DNA of 64,000 nucleotides from an uncultured Roseburia sp. GTDB taxonomy: Bacteria; Bacillota; Clostridia; Lachnospirales; Lachnospiraceae. Positions 42,135 to 51,219 of this stretch are shown here, piece after piece. Within the stretch, counting starts at the first letter, position 1. Each line of letters begins with the position of its first letter. The translations under genes were made by a program, and so were the position numbers. Where the stretch lies: assembly GCA_947174805.1 (NCBI GenBank), contig CAMWKH010000009.1:1-64000 (forward strand). The letters are read 5' to 3'. The notes under the pieces were generated by a model. That model did not search any database. It saw only the letters and a program-made list of their open reading frames with translations, and was not told the origin of the DNA.

Positions 42135-43352
42135 TTATTTTTTTTCAATTTCAGCCATCTTCATAGCCCGCACTTTTAAGGGAAGCCCAAAGAGGGTGAT
42201 AAATCCTTCCGCATCGTGATGGTCATACAAATCCCCTGTGGTAAAGCTTGCCAGGGACTCGCTGTAGAGAGAGTAGGGGGAAGTGGTTCCGGCTTTTATA
42301 ATATTGCCCTTGTAAAGCTTGAATTTTACTTCTCCGGTAACATACTGCTGGGTGGATTCCACAAATGCCTGGACAGCTTCACGGAGGGGCGTAAACCATT
42401 TTCCTTCGTAGACAATCTGGGCCATTTTATTTCCCATGTCTTTTTTCACTTCCATCGTTGCCCGGTCTAACACCAGTTCCTCTAACTGGTCATGGGCCTC
42501 CATGAGAATGGTTCCTCCGGGAGTCTCGTAAACGCCCCGGGATTTCATTCCAACCACACGGTTTTCCACGATATCCACGATGCCGATGCCGTGTTTGCCC
42601 CCAAGGGTATTTAACTCCCGGATGATATCGGAGACTTTCATTTTCTTGCCGTTTACGGAAGTGGGAACGCCTTTTTCAAAGGTCATGGTGACATATTCTC
42701 CCTCATCCGGAGCCTTTTCCGGGGAAACCCCAAGGACTAAGAGGTGGTCATAATTTGGCTCACATGCCGGGTCTTCAAGCTCTAAGCCCTCGTGGCTGAT
42801 ATGCCATAAGTTCCGGTCACGGCTGTAGCTGTTGTCCGCAGAGAAGGGAAGGTGGATGCCGTGAGCCTCGCAGTATGCAATTTCGGATTCCCTGGAATCC
42901 ATGGTCCATTTGTCGTCACGCCATGCAGCGATAATCTTTAAATCGGGAGCCAGCGCTTTTATGCCGAGCTCAAAGCGGATTTGGTCATTTCCCTTTCCGG
43001 TGGCTCCGTGGCAGATTGCGGTAGCACCTTCTTTTCTTGCAACTTCTACCAGTCTCTTTGCAATGCCGGGACGTGCCATGGAAGTTCCCAGAAGATATTT
43101 GTTTTCATATACGGCGCTGGCCTGCACGCAGGGAACAATATAATCGTCGCAGAATTCCTCTGTGATATCCTCGATATATAATTTGCTGGCGCCGGAGAGT
43201 TTGGCCCGCTCCTCAAGGCCGTCTAATTCCTCGCCCTGTCCGCAGTCGATACAGCAGCAGATAACATCGTAATCGTAATTTTCTTTTAACCAGGGGATAA
43301 TGGCAGTGGTGTCAAGTCCGCCGGAGTAAGCTAAAACAACTTTTTCTTTCAT
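42135..43352 (-). CDS. argG: Argininosuccinate synthase
   Basis: A 405-residue argininosuccinate synthase, which joins citrulline and aspartate with ATP in the penultimate step of arginine synthesis. The PP-loop is [18 protein letters not shown] at the N-terminus; [18 protein letters not shown] and [15 protein letters not shown] are further signatures. The gene stands on the opposite strand to the argC/argJBD genes, and argH is not in the window. GAAAGGAAG upstream serves as ribosome binding site. A good ArgR-box half-site lies at 43406-43423. Confidence 0.96.
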   Translation of the reverse strand: MKEKVVLAYSGGLDTTAIIPWLKENYDYDVICCCIDCGQGEELDGLEERAKLSGASKLYIEDITEEFCDDYIVPCVQASAVYENKYLLGTSMARPGIAKRLVEVARKEGATAICHGATGKGNDQIRFELGIKALAPDLKIIAAWRDDKWTMDSRESEIAYCEAHGIHLPFSADNSYSRDRNLWHISHEGLELEDPACEPNYDHLLVLGVSPEKAPDEGEYVTMTFEKGVPTSVNGKKMKVSDIIRELNTLGGKHGIGIVDIVENRVVGMKSRGVYETPGGTILMEAHDQLEELVLDRATMEVKKDMGNKMAQIVYEGKWFTPLREAVQAFVESTQQYVTGEVKFKLYKGNIIKAGTTSPYSLYSESLASFTTGDLYDHHDAEGFITLFGLPLKVRAMKMAEIEKK

Positions 43353-43405
43353 AGTAATTGCTTCCTTTCTTTCTGGGTATTATGTAGTGTTCCAAAAGAG
43401 AACAT

Positions 43406-43423
43406 CTCGTATAAAAATTCACA
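43406..43423 (-). promoter_or_regulatory. Putative ArgR box upstream of argG
   Basis: CTCGTATAAAAATTCACA matches the ARG box WNTGAATWWWWATTCANW with a perfect right half-site (ATTCACA) and a weaker left half (three of five core bases). It is 54-71 bases upstream of the argG start. Confidence 0.5.
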
Positions 43424-43539
43424 CAAACATAATATACAACAACTAAAATAAAAACACAACTATAAAAAGGCCAATCCGTAAAAACATGTATTCATTGATT
43501 ATTTAAAAGGTGATATTTGTGGAATGTATGTTTGCTATG

Positions 43540-43548
43540 TGATACAAT
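43540..43548 (+). promoter_or_regulatory. Extended -10 promoter of the aldo/keto reductase
   Basis: TGATACAAT with no clear -35 at the right distance, 53 bases before the gene. Confidence 0.4.
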
Positions 43549-43600
43549 CAAGAGAATAAAAGCAATGCACGGCACGAGGGCCGGGAATGGAGGACATGGT

Positions 43601-44746
43601 ATGAAATACAGGGAACTGGGAAAAACGGGATTAATGGTAAGCGAGATTGGTCTTGGCGGTGAATGGCTGGAGCGCCACAACACAGAGGAAGTAAAAGAAG
43701 TGATTGAGGTGTGTGAAAAACAGGGCATTAATATTTTAGACTGCTGGATGTCCGAGCCAAACGTACGTAGGAATATTGGCTTGGCCTTAAAGGGAAAGCG
43801 GGAAAAATGGGTCATCCAGGGGCATATCGGTTCCACATGGGAAGGGGGCCAGTATGTGAGAACCCGGGAACTTGCAAAAGTAAAACCGGCATTTGAGGAC
43901 TTGCTTACGCGGATGCAGACGGATTATATAGATTTAGGCATGATTCATTTTGTGGATACGGAGGAGGAATATAAAAAGGCGGTTGAAGGCGAGTTTATGG
44001 AGTATGTGCGAAGTTTGAAAAGAGAGGGGAAAATCCGCCATATCGGCTTAAGTTCCCACAATCCTGCCATCGCAAAAATGGCGGCCTGCCAGGGAGAAAT
44101 CGAGATGATACTCTTTAGCATTAACCCGGCCTTTGATATGCTGCCCCCTGTGACGGATTTGGAGGAATACTTTGCCGAACAGTACAATGAAAATTTAGGA
44201 GGAATCGCCCCGGAGAGGGAAGAGTTATATAAAATCTGTGAGACAAAGGGCGTGGGAATCACCGTGATGAAGGGATACGCAGGGGGACGGTTATTTCATG
44301 CGGAAACATCCCCTTTCCAAAGGGCCCTGACTCCTGTGCAGTGTATCCATTATGCATTAACCCGTCCTGGGGTGGCTGCTGTGATGGCGGGGTTTGACAA
44401 TCCACAGCATGTATATGAGGCGGTGGCCTATGAGACTGCCACGGAGGAGGAAAAGGATTATGCCAGTGTATTGGCCTCGGCGCCAAAACACCCATATTCT
44501 ATGGGACAGTGCACTTACTGCGGACACTGCGCCCCATGTCCTTCAAAGATAGATATTGCCATGGTGAATAAACTCTATGATCTGGCAGCCATGCACAGTG
44601 AAATCCCAGGTTCCTTGCGGGAGCATTACAGGCAGCTTAAAAAGGATGCATCAGACTGTATCCAGTGTAAGAGCTGCGAGAGCAGATGTCCCTTTCAGGT
44701 TTCCATTGCAGAGCGGATGAGGAGGACAAAAGAGCTGTTCCAATAA
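43601..44746 (+). CDS. Aldo/keto reductase with C-terminal ferredoxin-like cysteines
   Basis: A 381-residue oxidoreductase. The N-terminal aldo/keto reductase barrel has YRELGKTGLMVSEIGLGGEW, DYIDLGMIHFVDTEEEY and GKIRHIGLSSHNPAIAKMA; the C-terminal 90 residues carry two cysteine clusters, CTYCGHCAPCP and CIQCKSCESRCPF, which fit two 4Fe-4S centres as in the MviM/YhdN-like clostridial reductases. It probably uses ferredoxin or NAD(P)H; substrate unknown. ATG 43601, with GGAGG at 43590-43594. An extended -10 TGATACAAT (43540-43548) lies upstream. Confidence 0.88.
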   Translation: MKYRELGKTGLMVSEIGLGGEWLERHNTEEVKEVIEVCEKQGINILDCWMSEPNVRRNIGLALKGKREKWVIQGHIGSTWEGGQYVRTRELAKVKPAFEDLLTRMQTDYIDLGMIHFVDTEEEYKKAVEGEFMEYVRSLKREGKIRHIGLSSHNPAIAKMAACQGEIEMILFSINPAFDMLPPVTDLEEYFAEQYNENLGGIAPEREELYKICETKGVGITVMKGYAGGRLFHAETSPFQRALTPVQCIHYALTRPGVAAVMAGFDNPQHVYEAVAYETATEEEKDYASVLASAPKHPYSMGQCTYCGHCAPCPSKIDIAMVNKLYDLAAMHSEIPGSLREHYRQLKKDASDCIQCKSCESRCPFQVSIAERMRRTKELFQ

Positions 44747-44756
44747 AAAATTGATG

Positions 44757-44785
44757 TTGCATATTATGTAAAGATAATGTATAAT
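44757..44785 (+). promoter_or_regulatory. Sigma-A promoter of argC
   Basis: TTGCAT (44757-44762), 17 bases, TATAAT (44780-44785). The -10 is embedded in the ArgR box at 44776-44793. Confidence 0.75.
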
Positions 44786-44793
44786 TATGCAAT
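44776..44793 (+). promoter_or_regulatory. ArgR box overlapping the argC -10
   Basis: AATGTATAATTATGCAAT matches WNTGAATWWWWATTCANW at all positions but one in each half-site, and is itself nearly palindromic. Position over the -10 implies arginine-dependent repression by an ArgR not encoded in the window. Confidence 0.75.
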
Positions 44794-44905
44794 CAAACAG
44801 AAAGAGGGCAGTGAAGGCTCTTTACGAACCGGAAAAAATATACTATGATAGAAATAATGTATATCAGAAGATAAGGAAAATAGAAGAAAGAGGAGTGATG
44901 ATAGT

Positions 44906-45973
44906 ATGATCAAAGCGGGAATTATCGGGGCTACAGGATATGCAGGGGGAGAGCTGGTGCGCCTTCTTTTGGGACATAAAAATGTGGAAATCAAATGGTA
45001 TGGTTCTAAAAGTTACATAGACAAAAAATATGCAGATGTGTATCAGAACATGTTTCAGATTGTGGAGGACACCTGTCTGGATGACAATATCAGTGAGCTG
45101 GCCCGTCAGGTGGATGTGATTTTTACAGCAACCCCCCAGGGATATTTGGCATCTATTTTGACAGAGGAAATTTTAAGCCAGGCAAAGGTGGTGGACTTAA
45201 GTGCGGATTACCGCATCAAAGATGTGAAAGTATACGAAGAGTGGTATAAGATGGAGCACAAATCCCCCCAGTTTATCGGGGAGGCGGTGTACGGACTCTG
45301 TGAAATAAACCGGGAAAAGGTAAAAGGGGCAAGGCTTGTGGCAAATCCGGGGTGCTACACCACATGTTCTATTTTAACGGCATACCCCCTGGTGAAAGAG
45401 GGGCTTATCGACGCAGATTCCATAATCATTGACGCGAAATCGGGAACTTCCGGGGCAGGCCGGGGTGCAAAGGTGCCAAACCTGTTCTGTGAGGTAAACG
45501 AAAATATGAAAGCCTACGGGGTGGCAGGCCACAGACATACCCCGGAAATTGAGGAGCAGCTTGGCTACGGGGCGGGCAGGGAAATCAAAGTGAGCTTTAC
45601 CCCCCATCTTGTCCCCATGAACAGGGGGATTTTAGCCACAGAGTACGCAAATTTAAATAAGATAAAGAGAGCCGACGGCAGCGAGACCTATCCTTCCTAT
45701 GAAGAAATTAAAGCTGCCTACGACAAATATTATGCCGGTGAGAAATTTGTCCGTGTGCTTGAAAAAGATGTGTGCCCGGAGACAAAATGGGTGGAAGGCA
45801 GCAACTATGTGGATGTGAATTTTAAAATAGACCAACGGTGCGGCAGAATTATTATGATGGGCGCATTGGATAATCTAGTGAAAGGGGCGGCCGGACAGGC
45901 GGTGCAGAATATGAACCTGCTTTTTGGCCAGAAGGAATCGGAAGGGCTGGAATTAGTCCCCATGTTCCCGTAA
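44906..45973 (+). CDS. argC: N-acetyl-gamma-glutamyl-phosphate reductase
   Basis: A 355-residue NADPH-dependent reductase for the third step of ornithine/arginine synthesis. NAD(P)-binding IIGATGYAGGELVRLLL at the N-terminus, catalytic Cys in ANPGCYTTCSILTAYP, and VAGHRHTPEIEEQLGYGAG and FTPHLVPMNRGI are characteristic. GAGGAG precedes the start at 44890-44895. It is followed 5 bases later by a GNAT gene, then separated from argJBD by about 6.8 kb. Confidence 0.96.
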   Translation: MIKAGIIGATGYAGGELVRLLLGHKNVEIKWYGSKSYIDKKYADVYQNMFQIVEDTCLDDNISELARQVDVIFTATPQGYLASILTEEILSQAKVVDLSADYRIKDVKVYEEWYKMEHKSPQFIGEAVYGLCEINREKVKGARLVANPGCYTTCSILTAYPLVKEGLIDADSIIIDAKSGTSGAGRGAKVPNLFCEVNENMKAYGVAGHRHTPEIEEQLGYGAGREIKVSFTPHLVPMNRGILATEYANLNKIKRADGSETYPSYEEIKAAYDKYYAGEKFVRVLEKDVCPETKWVEGSNYVDVNFKIDQRCGRIIMMGALDNLVKGAAGQAVQNMNLLFGQKESEGLELVPMFP

Positions 45974-45978
45974 AACAT

Positions 45979-46446
45979 ATGGATAAGAAAAATTATAAGA
46001 TTCGGAAAATGACAATGGAAGATTATGATCTGGTGTACGAACTGTGGATGAGCATCGACGGCTTTGGCATCCGAAGCATCGACGATTCCAGGGAAGGGGT
46101 GGAGCGTTTTTTAAAGCGAAACCCTTCCACCAGCGTGGTGGCGGAGGATAAGGGCAGGGTAGTGGGCGCCATTCTCTGCGGCCACGACGGCAGGCGGGGC
46201 TGTTTTTACCATGTGTGCGTCCATAAAGATTACAGGAAACAGGGAATCGGAAAGGCCATGGCGGTATTTGCCATGAGAGCCCTTAAAGAAGAGGAGATTA
46301 ACAAAGTAAGCCTGATCGCCTTTACCAGCAATGAGGTGGGAAACAGGTTTTGGAGGAGCGCCGGGTTTACCTTCCGGGAAGATTTAAATTATTATGACTT
46401 TACTTTAAATGAGGGGAATATCACAAAATTTAACCACTTAAATTGA
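45979..46446 (+). CDS. GNAT acetyltransferase linked to arginine genes
   Basis: A 155-residue GNAT enzyme with the acetyl-CoA loop VHKDYRKQGIGKAMAVFAM (R/Q-x-x-G-x-G/A) and the end GNRFWRSAGFTFREDLNYYD. It is placed directly after argC, and since the pathway begins with N-acetylation of glutamate, a role as N-acetylglutamate synthase is possible, but ArgJ (which can also do this) is present and RimI-like protein acetylation is an alternative. Its start is inferred at ATG 45979; no strong ribosome binding site is present and coupling with argC is likely. Confidence 0.82.
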   Translation: MDKKNYKIRKMTMEDYDLVYELWMSIDGFGIRSIDDSREGVERFLKRNPSTSVVAEDKGRVVGAILCGHDGRRGCFYHVCVHKDYRKQGIGKAMAVFAMRALKEEEINKVSLIAFTSNEVGNRFWRSAGFTFREDLNYYDFTLNEGNITKFNHLN

Positions 46447-46464
46447 TTTGGGAAAGGAGATAAA

Positions 46465-46503
46465 ATGATCCTTTGTATTGCTAAAGCTCCATGCAGAGTC
46501 TGA
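46465..46503 (+). CDS. Putative leader peptide of the MFS exporter
   Basis: A 12-residue frame, MILCIAKAPCRV, preceded by a very strong ribosome binding site (GGAAAGGAG at 46451-46459). Its last codons form the left arm of the hairpin at 46485-46517. Such short, well-translated frames before exporter or resistance genes usually act as stalling sensors. Confidence 0.55.
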   Translation: MILCIAKAPCRV

Positions 46504-46517
46504 GGAGACTGCATGGA
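46485..46517 (+). promoter_or_regulatory. Attenuator-type hairpin before the MFS gene
   Basis: CTCCATGCAG (46486-46495) pairs perfectly with CTGCATGGAG (46508-46517). GCTCC at 46485-46489 is also complementary to GGAGC at 46577-46581, the Shine-Dalgarno of the exporter, so an alternative fold could hide that site. Confidence 0.55.
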
Positions 46518-46587
46518 GGAACAGCATGATGCTTTATCCTCAGGCTTTGCTTCTGTTTTGAATAATACGAAAAAAAGGAGCAAAGAA

Positions 46588-47877
46588 ATGATAAAAATTA
46601 AGAAAAATGAATTATTGGAGCTTAAAAATTTTTTTATACTCTGGAGCACCCAGAGCATATCCCAGCTTGGCAGCAGCATTACAACTTTTGCATTGGCTTT
46701 ATGGCTGTATGAAAAGACCGGTTCTTCTCTAAGCACAGCAGCCCTTACCATATGCTCTTATGCGCCATATGTATTAATGAGCATATTTGCCGGGGCATTG
46801 ACAGACCGATTGGATAAGAGGAAGACAATGCTTGGCTGTGATATGTTTGCGGCAATGTGCACCGTGACTGTGCTTGTTTTATTCCGTACAAATAATTTAA
46901 TGGTGTGGCATTTATACGTTTTAAATGTGATTTCAGGATTTATGAATACCCTCCAGCAGCCTGCTTCTGAAGTTGCCATGACCCTTATCATTCCAGAAAA
47001 GCACTATCAGAAGACAAGCGGGCTTTGCTCCGGGTCAAGGGCGCTGATATCCATCTTAAATCCTTTGATTGCCACGGCATTGTACGCATTGACAGGGCTA
47101 AACGGGGTGATCGCAGTTGACCTGGGAAGCTTTGCGGTTGCATTTTTGGCACTCTTGTTTTTTATCCGGATACCGGAAAATAAAAGCGATAAGGGAGAAA
47201 GCGTACTTCATCTTGCAAAAGAAGGGCTTATGTTTTTAAAAAGAAATCCGATGATTTTAACATTGATCCTATTTATGTCAGGGGTGAATCTGGTGGCTTC
47301 CGCCTTTGATGCGACACTGCCTGGCTATGTGCTTCCCAATCCTAAGGGCGGCTCCTCTGTCCTGGGGATTGTCACATCCTGCGCCGGCGCTGCCATGATG
47401 CTTGGCAGCCTGATAGTTTTGGTTCTGCCCAAACCCAAGGACCGGGTAAGGGTGATTTATCTTACCATGCTGTTTTCCCTGGGCACGGAGAATTTTTTGC
47501 TGGCCTTTTCCAGGGAGCCTGTACTATGGTGCATCGGCCAGGTGATTGGATGGATTCTTGTGCCTGTCATGAGTGCAAATCTGGATGTGATTTTAAGGAC
47601 TTCCATTCCCGTAGAGCTGCAGGGGCGTGTGTATGCATGCCGCAACACCCTTCAATTTTTTACCATTCCCATCGGGTTGTTTTTGGGCGGTTTTATGGTA
47701 GACAATATATGCGAACCATTTATGGGAAAATATGGCGGAATATCCATTTTAAAGACACTTTTTGGCACAGGTAAAGGCTCCGGCGCGGCCCTTATGATGT
47801 TTGTGCTTGGCGTAGCCGGATGTGTGATTTGCATTGTCACAGGGAGGAAATTAAAGAAGTATCAGTATATCACGTAA
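46588..47877 (+). CDS. MFS efflux transporter (MefA/NRE-like)
   Basis: A 429-residue major facilitator with twelve hydrophobic segments. The N-terminus KNFFILWSTQSISQLGSSIT, the loop 2-3 motif AGALTDRLDKRKTM and VWHLYVLNVISGFMNTLQQPA match the macrolide-efflux (Mef)/enterobactin-exporter-like DHA3 group. ATG 46588 has AAGGAGC at 46575-46581; a longer in-frame start at 46513 lies inside the leader region. Exported compound is unknown; antibiotic efflux is a reasonable guess given the leader-peptide arrangement. It starts an island that separates argC from argJBD. Confidence 0.82.
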   Translation: MIKIKKNELLELKNFFILWSTQSISQLGSSITTFALALWLYEKTGSSLSTAALTICSYAPYVLMSIFAGALTDRLDKRKTMLGCDMFAAMCTVTVLVLFRTNNLMVWHLYVLNVISGFMNTLQQPASEVAMTLIIPEKHYQKTSGLCSGSRALISILNPLIATALYALTGLNGVIAVDLGSFAVAFLALLFFIRIPENKSDKGESVLHLAKEGLMFLKRNPMILTLILFMSGVNLVASAFDATLPGYVLPNPKGGSSVLGIVTSCAGAAMMLGSLIVLVLPKPKDRVRVIYLTMLFSLGTENFLLAFSREPVLWCIGQVIGWILVPVMSANLDVILRTSIPVELQGRVYACRNTLQFFTIPIGLFLGGFMVDNICEPFMGKYGGISILKTLFGTGKGSGAALMMFVLGVAGCVICIVTGRKLKKYQYIT

Positions 47878-47939
47878 TTGGCCCACAGATTTGAGGCGGC
47901 CAATTCTTCGGCTGGCAGGAGAAGAGGAGGAGAGAGCGA

Positions 47940-49451
47940 ATGAAAAAAAGTACAGTATATGGCTGTCTGGCAGCGGCTATGCTGTCTGTGTTGTTTACGG
48001 CAAAAGAATGTCAAGCGGCGGAGTGTGCAGAGAGCAAGGCAGCAAAATCAGCGGCAGAAGAGAGATATCATGCCATGGGGGATACGGAAAAAATCAGCGC
48101 CAGGAAAGCTGGGGAACCGGAGTCGCTGGATCATCCATATTATGAAACACATGTTTATGTGGCAGTACCTGGGGAATCCCTGGATAAGGTAAGGGAATGT
48201 TATTATACAAAGGCATTTGCGGACGCCCAAGGAAATAATATTACCTCACTGTTGGGAGCTGTGTATGTGGGACAGGAAACGTTAAATGGCGTGGAGGTGG
48301 TGCATTACCGCCATACAAGCCATGTGAGCCATTGCAAGTACGAAGGTATTCCAGGCCAACAAGAAGGATATAAGGATTTTGTGCTGCAGAATGACGCTCA
48401 TGGGGTGGTAATTGGCGGAGATCTGGGGTGGAATTTTGAGGATGAGTTTGAAGCTGTGCCTACCGATGATTGGTTTACATACAAAGGAACAGAACCAATT
48501 TATATCAGATATGCATTTAAAGTTGCAAAAACCAACGGTGAAATACAGCCGGATGGCTATACAGTAAAATATGCGGGATGGGTAGGATTAAGAATGGACG
48601 GTGCCCCCAATGATAAGTACGAACGCTTGTGGGCAGTGGATCAGGAAGGGCTCTCCGGGGGTTCTGTCAAGGCCAATTTTAAAAACGGCGGTTATTATAA
48701 TTGGGATCATTTCCGCAGTGTGGTTGATGAAGATGACGGGGAAAGGACTTATGAATGGGCTCGTTTTGACGTGACTTCCGGATATGTAACAGGTATATAT
48801 GGCATTATGCATCGCCGGAATTGGTCTATGAATTCTGTGTGGGGATGGCATGTCGATGGAAACATTGAATTTAAAATAGAATATGCATCTGGTAAAACAG
48901 AACGGTTGAGATATTACCTGGATAATGCTGCTCCGGTGATCAAAAAGAGTTCCACGAAATCCGCCCAGGAAGCGGTTTATGAAGTGGAAGATGAAAATTT
49001 GAAAAAAGTAACTGTCGACGGGAAGGCAAAGAAGCTGAAAACTGGGGCAGAATCACTTTTTATAACTTTAAAAACTGGGACATATGTGATTGAGGCTTGG
49101 GACAAGGCAGGGAATGTTACGAAAAAAGAAGTCAGCATTGGGGGAAACTCTTCCACGAAGCCGTCAAAGACGAGCCTTATTTCAGCAAAGAGCAAAAAGA
49201 AAAATAGAATTATTGTAACATGGAAAAAGAGCAAAAATGCGGATGGTTACCAGCTGCAGTATGCCGTCAAAAAGGATTTTAGCAAAGGCAAGAAAACGAT
49301 TCTGATTAAAAACGGAAAAACTGTCAGGTATGAAATAAAGAAATTAAAGTCAAAGAAATCCTATTATATCAGGATACGCTCTTATAAGACTGTAAAGAAT
49401 ACGAAAAAATATAGCGCCTGGAGTGCCAGAAAAGTGGTAAAAGTAAAATAA
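47940..49451 (+). CDS. Secreted protein with C-terminal fibronectin type III domain
   Basis: A 503-residue exported protein. Signal peptide 1-27 (YGCLAAAMLSVLFTAKECQA). The central part (about 65-330) is a unique beta-rich region with HVYVAVPGESLDKVRECYY, YAGWVGLRMDGAP and WGWHVDGNIEFKIEYASG and matches no family I recognise; 330-400 looks like a bacterial Ig-like module (KTGTYVIEAWDKAGNVTKKE); 410-503 is a fibronectin type III domain (KNADGYQLQYAVKKDFSKG, KSYYIRIRSYKTV), as often at the end of clostridial surface proteins. GAGGAGGAG at 47926-47934 is the ribosome binding site. Confidence 0.72.
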   Translation: MKKSTVYGCLAAAMLSVLFTAKECQAAECAESKAAKSAAEERYHAMGDTEKISARKAGEPESLDHPYYETHVYVAVPGESLDKVRECYYTKAFADAQGNNITSLLGAVYVGQETLNGVEVVHYRHTSHVSHCKYEGIPGQQEGYKDFVLQNDAHGVVIGGDLGWNFEDEFEAVPTDDWFTYKGTEPIYIRYAFKVAKTNGEIQPDGYTVKYAGWVGLRMDGAPNDKYERLWAVDQEGLSGGSVKANFKNGGYYNWDHFRSVVDEDDGERTYEWARFDVTSGYVTGIYGIMHRRNWSMNSVWGWHVDGNIEFKIEYASGKTERLRYYLDNAAPVIKKSSTKSAQEAVYEVEDENLKKVTVDGKAKKLKTGAESLFITLKTGTYVIEAWDKAGNVTKKEVSIGGNSSTKPSKTSLISAKSKKKNRIIVTWKKSKNADGYQLQYAVKKDFSKGKKTILIKNGKTVRYEIKKLKSKKSYYIRIRSYKTVKNTKKYSAWSARKVVKVK

Positions 49452-49591
49452 ATCCTTGTCTGTGATACAGGAGGGGATGGGGGGAACAGGCAAAGCCGTA
49501 GTGTTGCATAGAGTATAAAAACTCTTATGCTATTATTGTAAGTTTTGTAATGGTATTGGGTGGATAGATAAAAAGAGCTTCCATCCGGTAT

Positions 49592-49699
49592 ATGAAAACA
49601 GAGGTTAAAATTTTATATGGGATTCAAAAACGGGGGGAAGGATATGACGTCTCCAATGCCCACGAGGATTTAAAAAAAAATGCTTCAGCAACTATTTAG
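49592..49699 (+). pseudogene. Possible gene fragment in the 49.5-49.7 kb gap
   Basis: The 274-base interval 49452-49725 carries no intact gene. A 35-codon frame starting MKTEVKILYGIQKRGEGYD and ending at TAG 49697-49699 reads as protein, and the frame just before it (WIDKKSFHPVYENRG, stop near 49607) may be its continuation. No ribosome binding site. Family not recognised. Confidence 0.25.
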
Positions 49700-49725
49700 T
49701 CAAATGATGAAGATGGTGTGGCCAG

Positions 49726-50532
49726 GTGGCTGAAAAAAAACTATCATGGATAGATTTTAGGATAGAGGATATGGATATTTTAGAGAAAGTGACAGAAAAT
49801 TTTACCATGCGGAGCCGGGAAATTTTAGGTGACAATCTGGTGGGGATATATCTCCATGGTTCTGCCGCAATGGGTTGCTTTAACGAGAAAAAAAGTGATA
49901 TTGATTTGTTGACTGTAGTGGACAGGTCAATTTCCAATGAAGAAAAACGCAAATATATGGATATGGCGGCAGCATTAAATGCAGATGCGCCGGAAAAAGG
50001 AATAGAATTCAGCATTGTGAAAAAGGAGGTATGCAGGCCCTTTCTTTATCCTACCCCTTTTGAATTACATTTTTCTGTGGCACATTTACCATGGTATCAG
50101 ACAAATCCATGGGATTATATTGAGAAAATGAAGGGGACAGACAAAGATCTGGCGGCCCATGTTACCGTAATATGGCACAGGGGGAAGTGCCTTTGGGGAA
50201 AAGAGATAAAAGAGGTTTTTGGAGAGGTCAGCAAAGAATTTTATTTTGACAGTATATGGAATGACATAAAAAATGCGGAAGAAGAAATTACGGCAAATCC
50301 CACTTATATTATTCTAAATTTGTGCAGGGTGCTGGCATATAAAAAAGAGGGAATGATTCTGTCAAAACGGGAAGGGGGAAACTGGGGGATAGAAAATGTC
50401 CCTGGGAAGTACCGCAGCTTGATTTTGCAGGCGCTGGAGGAATATGTAAGGGACAGAAAAGGGAAGTGGGAGGAGAATTGCGCCCGGGAATATGCAGCAT
50501 ATATAATAGGGCAGATAAGGAATGACACGTGA
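49726..50532 (+). CDS. Aminoglycoside nucleotidyltransferase-like protein (ANT(3'')/AadA type)
   Basis: A 268-residue nucleotidyltransferase. The active-site motif is YLHGSAAMGCFNEKKSDIDLLTVV (G-S-x-x-x-G then S-D-I-D); the C-terminal helical region with NPTYIILNLCRVLAYKKEG and SKREGGNWGIENVP matches the DUF4111 domain of streptomycin/spectinomycin adenylyltransferases. Distant chromosomal members often do not confer resistance, so the substrate is uncertain. Start GTG 49726 is weakly supported (no good ribosome binding site); ATG 49771 is an alternative. A scar of a second adenylyltransferase gene lies 1.2 kb downstream. Confidence 0.72.
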   Translation: MAEKKLSWIDFRIEDMDILEKVTENFTMRSREILGDNLVGIYLHGSAAMGCFNEKKSDIDLLTVVDRSISNEEKRKYMDMAAALNADAPEKGIEFSIVKKEVCRPFLYPTPFELHFSVAHLPWYQTNPWDYIEKMKGTDKDLAAHVTVIWHRGKCLWGKEIKEVFGEVSKEFYFDSIWNDIKNAEEEITANPTYIILNLCRVLAYKKEGMILSKREGGNWGIENVPGKYRSLILQALEEYVRDRKGKWEENCAREYAAYIIGQIRNDT

Positions 50533-50565
50533 AAATATTGTACACAGTCCGGAGAGGAAGACACA

Positions 50566-51219
50566 GTGAAGATAGGTATTATCCAAGCAAGTTCCCAGAA
50601 AAGCAAAAACAGGATTTTAGATAGATGCGTGAGAGATGCGGCGGGAGCGGAACATGAAGTTATTAATTTTGGCATATATGAGGATGATAAGAGGGAGTTC
50701 TCCTATATACAGGCGGCGGTTTGCGTTGGCCTGCTGTTGGAGAGCAAATCGGTGGATTTTGTAGTGACAGGCTGTTCCTCCGGTCAGGGTATGATGCTGG
50801 CATGTAATACATTGCCGGGAGTTCTCTGCGGGTATGTGGCGAATGTCTCAGACGCTTATCTTTTCGGCAGGATAAACAATGGGAATGCCGTTTCCTATCC
50901 TTTGGGCTTAAACTGGGGCTGGGGTGCGGAAATTAATCTCACGGAGACATTAAGGGCATTGTTTTCTACCCCCATGGGTATGGGATATCCAAAAGAGGAG
51001 GCCTGGCGGAAAATAAGGGACGCCGGATTATTAAAGGAGATGAACCGATTCGGAAAAGTGGATTTTGGGGACTTTGTGAGAAATTTAAGGGAACGGGAGG
51101 AAAAGCTGTCAAGGGATGCAATTTGGTATCCTCCTGTGTTTGAGTATGTGATGGAGCATGGGGTGGACAGGATAAAAGAAGTGATCATTTGTGAGGGACA
51201 AAAAAATGAATTTACTTGA
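50566..51219 (+). CDS. RpiB/LacAB family sugar-phosphate isomerase-like protein
   Basis: A 217-residue protein of the RpiB/LacA/LacB family. N-terminus KIGIIQASSQKSKNRILDRC, a conserved VDFVVTGCSSGQGMMLACNTLPGV block with the catalytic-type Cys, and VANVSDAYLFGRINNGNAVS followed by EINLTETLRALF. It is longer than RpiB (about 150) with a C-terminal extension of about 60 residues. Exact sugar unknown. GTG start at 50566 with GGAGAGGAAG at 50550-50559. It overlaps the NUDIX gene by 14 bases. Confidence 0.8.
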   Translation: MKIGIIQASSQKSKNRILDRCVRDAAGAEHEVINFGIYEDDKREFSYIQAAVCVGLLLESKSVDFVVTGCSSGQGMMLACNTLPGVLCGYVANVSDAYLFGRINNGNAVSYPLGLNWGWGAEINLTETLRALFSTPMGMGYPKEEAWRKIRDAGLLKEMNRFGKVDFGDFVRNLREREEKLSRDAIWYPPVFEYVMEHGVDRIKEVIICEGQKNEFT

